The notes below the pieces were generated by a model, which did not search any database, was not told the DNA's origin, and saw nothing but the letters and a program-made list of their open reading frames with translations. Positions 6,489 to 7,543 of a stretch of DNA of 7,543 nucleotides are shown here, piece after piece. Within the stretch, counting starts at the first letter, position 1. Every line of letters starts with the position of its first letter. The DNA is taken from assembly GCA_018399795.1 (NCBI GenBank), contig JAGYOC010000309.1:1-7543 (forward strand), in the 5' to 3' direction. Origin of the DNA: Dehalococcoidales bacterium. GTDB taxonomy: Bacteria; Chloroflexota; Dehalococcoidia; Dehalococcoidales; UBA5760. The translations under genes were made by a program, and so were the position numbers.

Positions 6489-7543
6489 ATGTCATCAAAA
6501 AGGGACTACTATGAAGTGCTCGGTGTGGATAGAAATGCTACGGATGAGGAAATCCGGAAGGCCTTCCGTAAGCTAGCTTTCAAGTACCACCCGGATCATA
6601 ACCACGCTGGTGATACTGGGGCGGAAAAATTTAAGGAGGTAAATGAAGCCTACGAGGTGCTGTCCGACCGGGAAAAGCGCAGTGCCTATGACCGGTTCGG
6701 GCACGGAGGTACTGATGAATTCTTTGGCCGTGGATTCGAAGGATTCGGATTCAGTGGATTCGGAGATATATTCGATGCCTTTTTTAGTGGTGCATCAAAT
6801 ACCGCGCGTCAGGGGCCACGGCGTGGCGCTGACCTGAGCTATAACATTCCCATCACTTTTGAAGAGGCTGTGTTTGGTTGTGAGAAAAGCATTAACATAA
6901 CCCGTACTGAACAATGCCAGATATGCGGCGGCACCGGTTGCAGCCCGGGAAAGAAACCGGTAACATGTCCCAACTGTAATGGCAGCGGCCAGATCCGGCG
7001 AACGCAACAGAGTATTTTTGGTAGTTTTACCAATATTGTTCCATGCTCACGGTGCCATGGCGAGGGCAGAATTATTGCCGACCCCTGCTCCAATTGTCGG
7101 GGATCGGGGAAGGAAAAACAGAAACGCATTATATCGGTCAATATACCGGCCGGTGTCGATAATGGTACTCAGATCAGGTTGAGTGGTGAGGGTGATGCCG
7201 GGGATAGAGGAGGTAGACCGGGCAACCTGTATGTAACTCTGGCGGTGGAAGAGAACGAGTTATTTATCAGGGAAGGCGACGATATTAAATACAAACTTCC
7301 CGTAAACTTTGCTCAGGCGGCGCTGGGTGACGAGGTAACGGTACCTGTATTGGAGGGAGAGGTCAATATTAAAATACCACCTGGTAGCCAGAATGGCCAT
7401 GTTTTCAAGCTAAAGAACAAGGGCGTACCCCATCTACAGCGAAGGGGCCGTGGGGACCATTATATCGAGCTCAAGGTAGTTACCCCGGAATCACTATCCA
7501 AAAAGCAACGCAAGCTGTTTGAGGAACTGCGGGATACTATGGG
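6489..7543 (+). CDS. dnaJ: Chaperone protein DnaJ, type I Hsp40 (partial, 3' end cut by window end)
   Basis: 351 codons are visible from an ATG at 6489 and the frame is open to the window end; perhaps 10-30 residues are missing. DnaJ binds unfolded clients and stimulates DnaK ATP hydrolysis. The J-domain (about 5-70) starts RDYYEVLGV and has the catalytic HPD at 34-36. A Gly/Phe-rich linker (71-101) includes GDIFDAFF. Four zinc-binding CxxCxGxG repeats have cysteine pairs 143/146, 160/163, 186/189 and 200/203, all intact. The C-terminal client-binding domains follow (about 208 onward), with [18 protein letters not shown]-like GNLYVTL, and PPGSQNG. Having all three regions makes it a full DnaJ rather than CbpA. 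It lies 56 bases after dnaK. The nearest purine-rich site, AAGGA at 6469-6473, is 15 bases before the ATG, so initiation may be weak. Confidence 0.98.
   Translation, partial: MSSKRDYYEVLGVDRNATDEEIRKAFRKLAFKYHPDHNHAGDTGAEKFKEVNEAYEVLSDREKRSAYDRFGHGGTDEFFGRGFEGFGFSGFGDIFDAFFSGASNTARQGPRRGADLSYNIPITFEEAVFGCEKSINITRTEQCQICGGTGCSPGKKPVTCPNCNGSGQIRRTQQSIFGSFTNIVPCSRCHGEGRIIADPCSNCRGSGKEKQKRIISVNIPAGVDNGTQIRLSGEGDAGDRGGRPGNLYVTLAVEENELFIREGDDIKYKLPVNFAQAALGDEVTVPVLEGEVNIKIPPGSQNGHVFKLKNKGVPHLQRRGRGDHYIELKVVTPESLSKKQRKLFEELRDTM

Overview
This window is a conserved housekeeping region of a bacterium of roughly balanced base composition. It carries two divergent gene sets that share a 198-bp control region (2681-2878). 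The left set, on the minus strand, is rpmH, rnpA, yidD, a gene for a beta-propeller lipoprotein, and yidC, which is cut by the window start. The right set, on the plus strand, is hrcA, grpE, dnaK and dnaJ, the last cut by the window end. The taxon is an inference. HrcA reads HHSAGSIPSDKGYRYYVESL instead of the textbook SAGRIPT form, which I recall from Dehalococcoides-type proteins. DnaK has the long E. coli-type ATPase domain, YidC appears to start without a large periplasmic domain, and HrcA pairs with a CIRCE operator. Together these fit an uncultured Chloroflexota (Dehalococcoidia) best, but I cannot run a search to prove it.

Left arm: a near-perfect sigma-70-type promoter (TTGACA, 18 bp, TATAAT) drives rpmH, a 46-codon ribosomal protein L34 gene with a GTG start. 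A 228-bp gap follows with a likely intrinsic terminator or attenuator and several inverted repeats. Next come rnpA (RNase P protein), yidD (membrane-insertion factor), the eight-repeat propeller lipoprotein, and yidC (Oxa1-family insertase). From rnpA to the propeller gene the spacing is +1 or -1 base, which suggests translational coupling. The set joins ribosome and tRNA maturation to membrane-protein insertion, as in many bacteria. The propeller lipoprotein between yidD and yidC is the unexpected member.

Right arm: a TTGACA/TAGATT promoter runs into an imperfect CIRCE inverted repeat (2837-2863) just before hrcA. HrcA should bind CIRCE and repress its own operon until heat stress occupies the GroEL pool. 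GrpE, DnaK and DnaJ then form the Hsp70 folding cycle: DnaJ delivers clients and triggers ATP hydrolysis, and GrpE exchanges nucleotide. All four proteins look intact as far as they are visible.

I found no mobile element, CRISPR array, tRNA or rRNA. Apart from the propeller lipoprotein and the structured rpmH-rnpA spacer, nothing here looks like an undescribed system.
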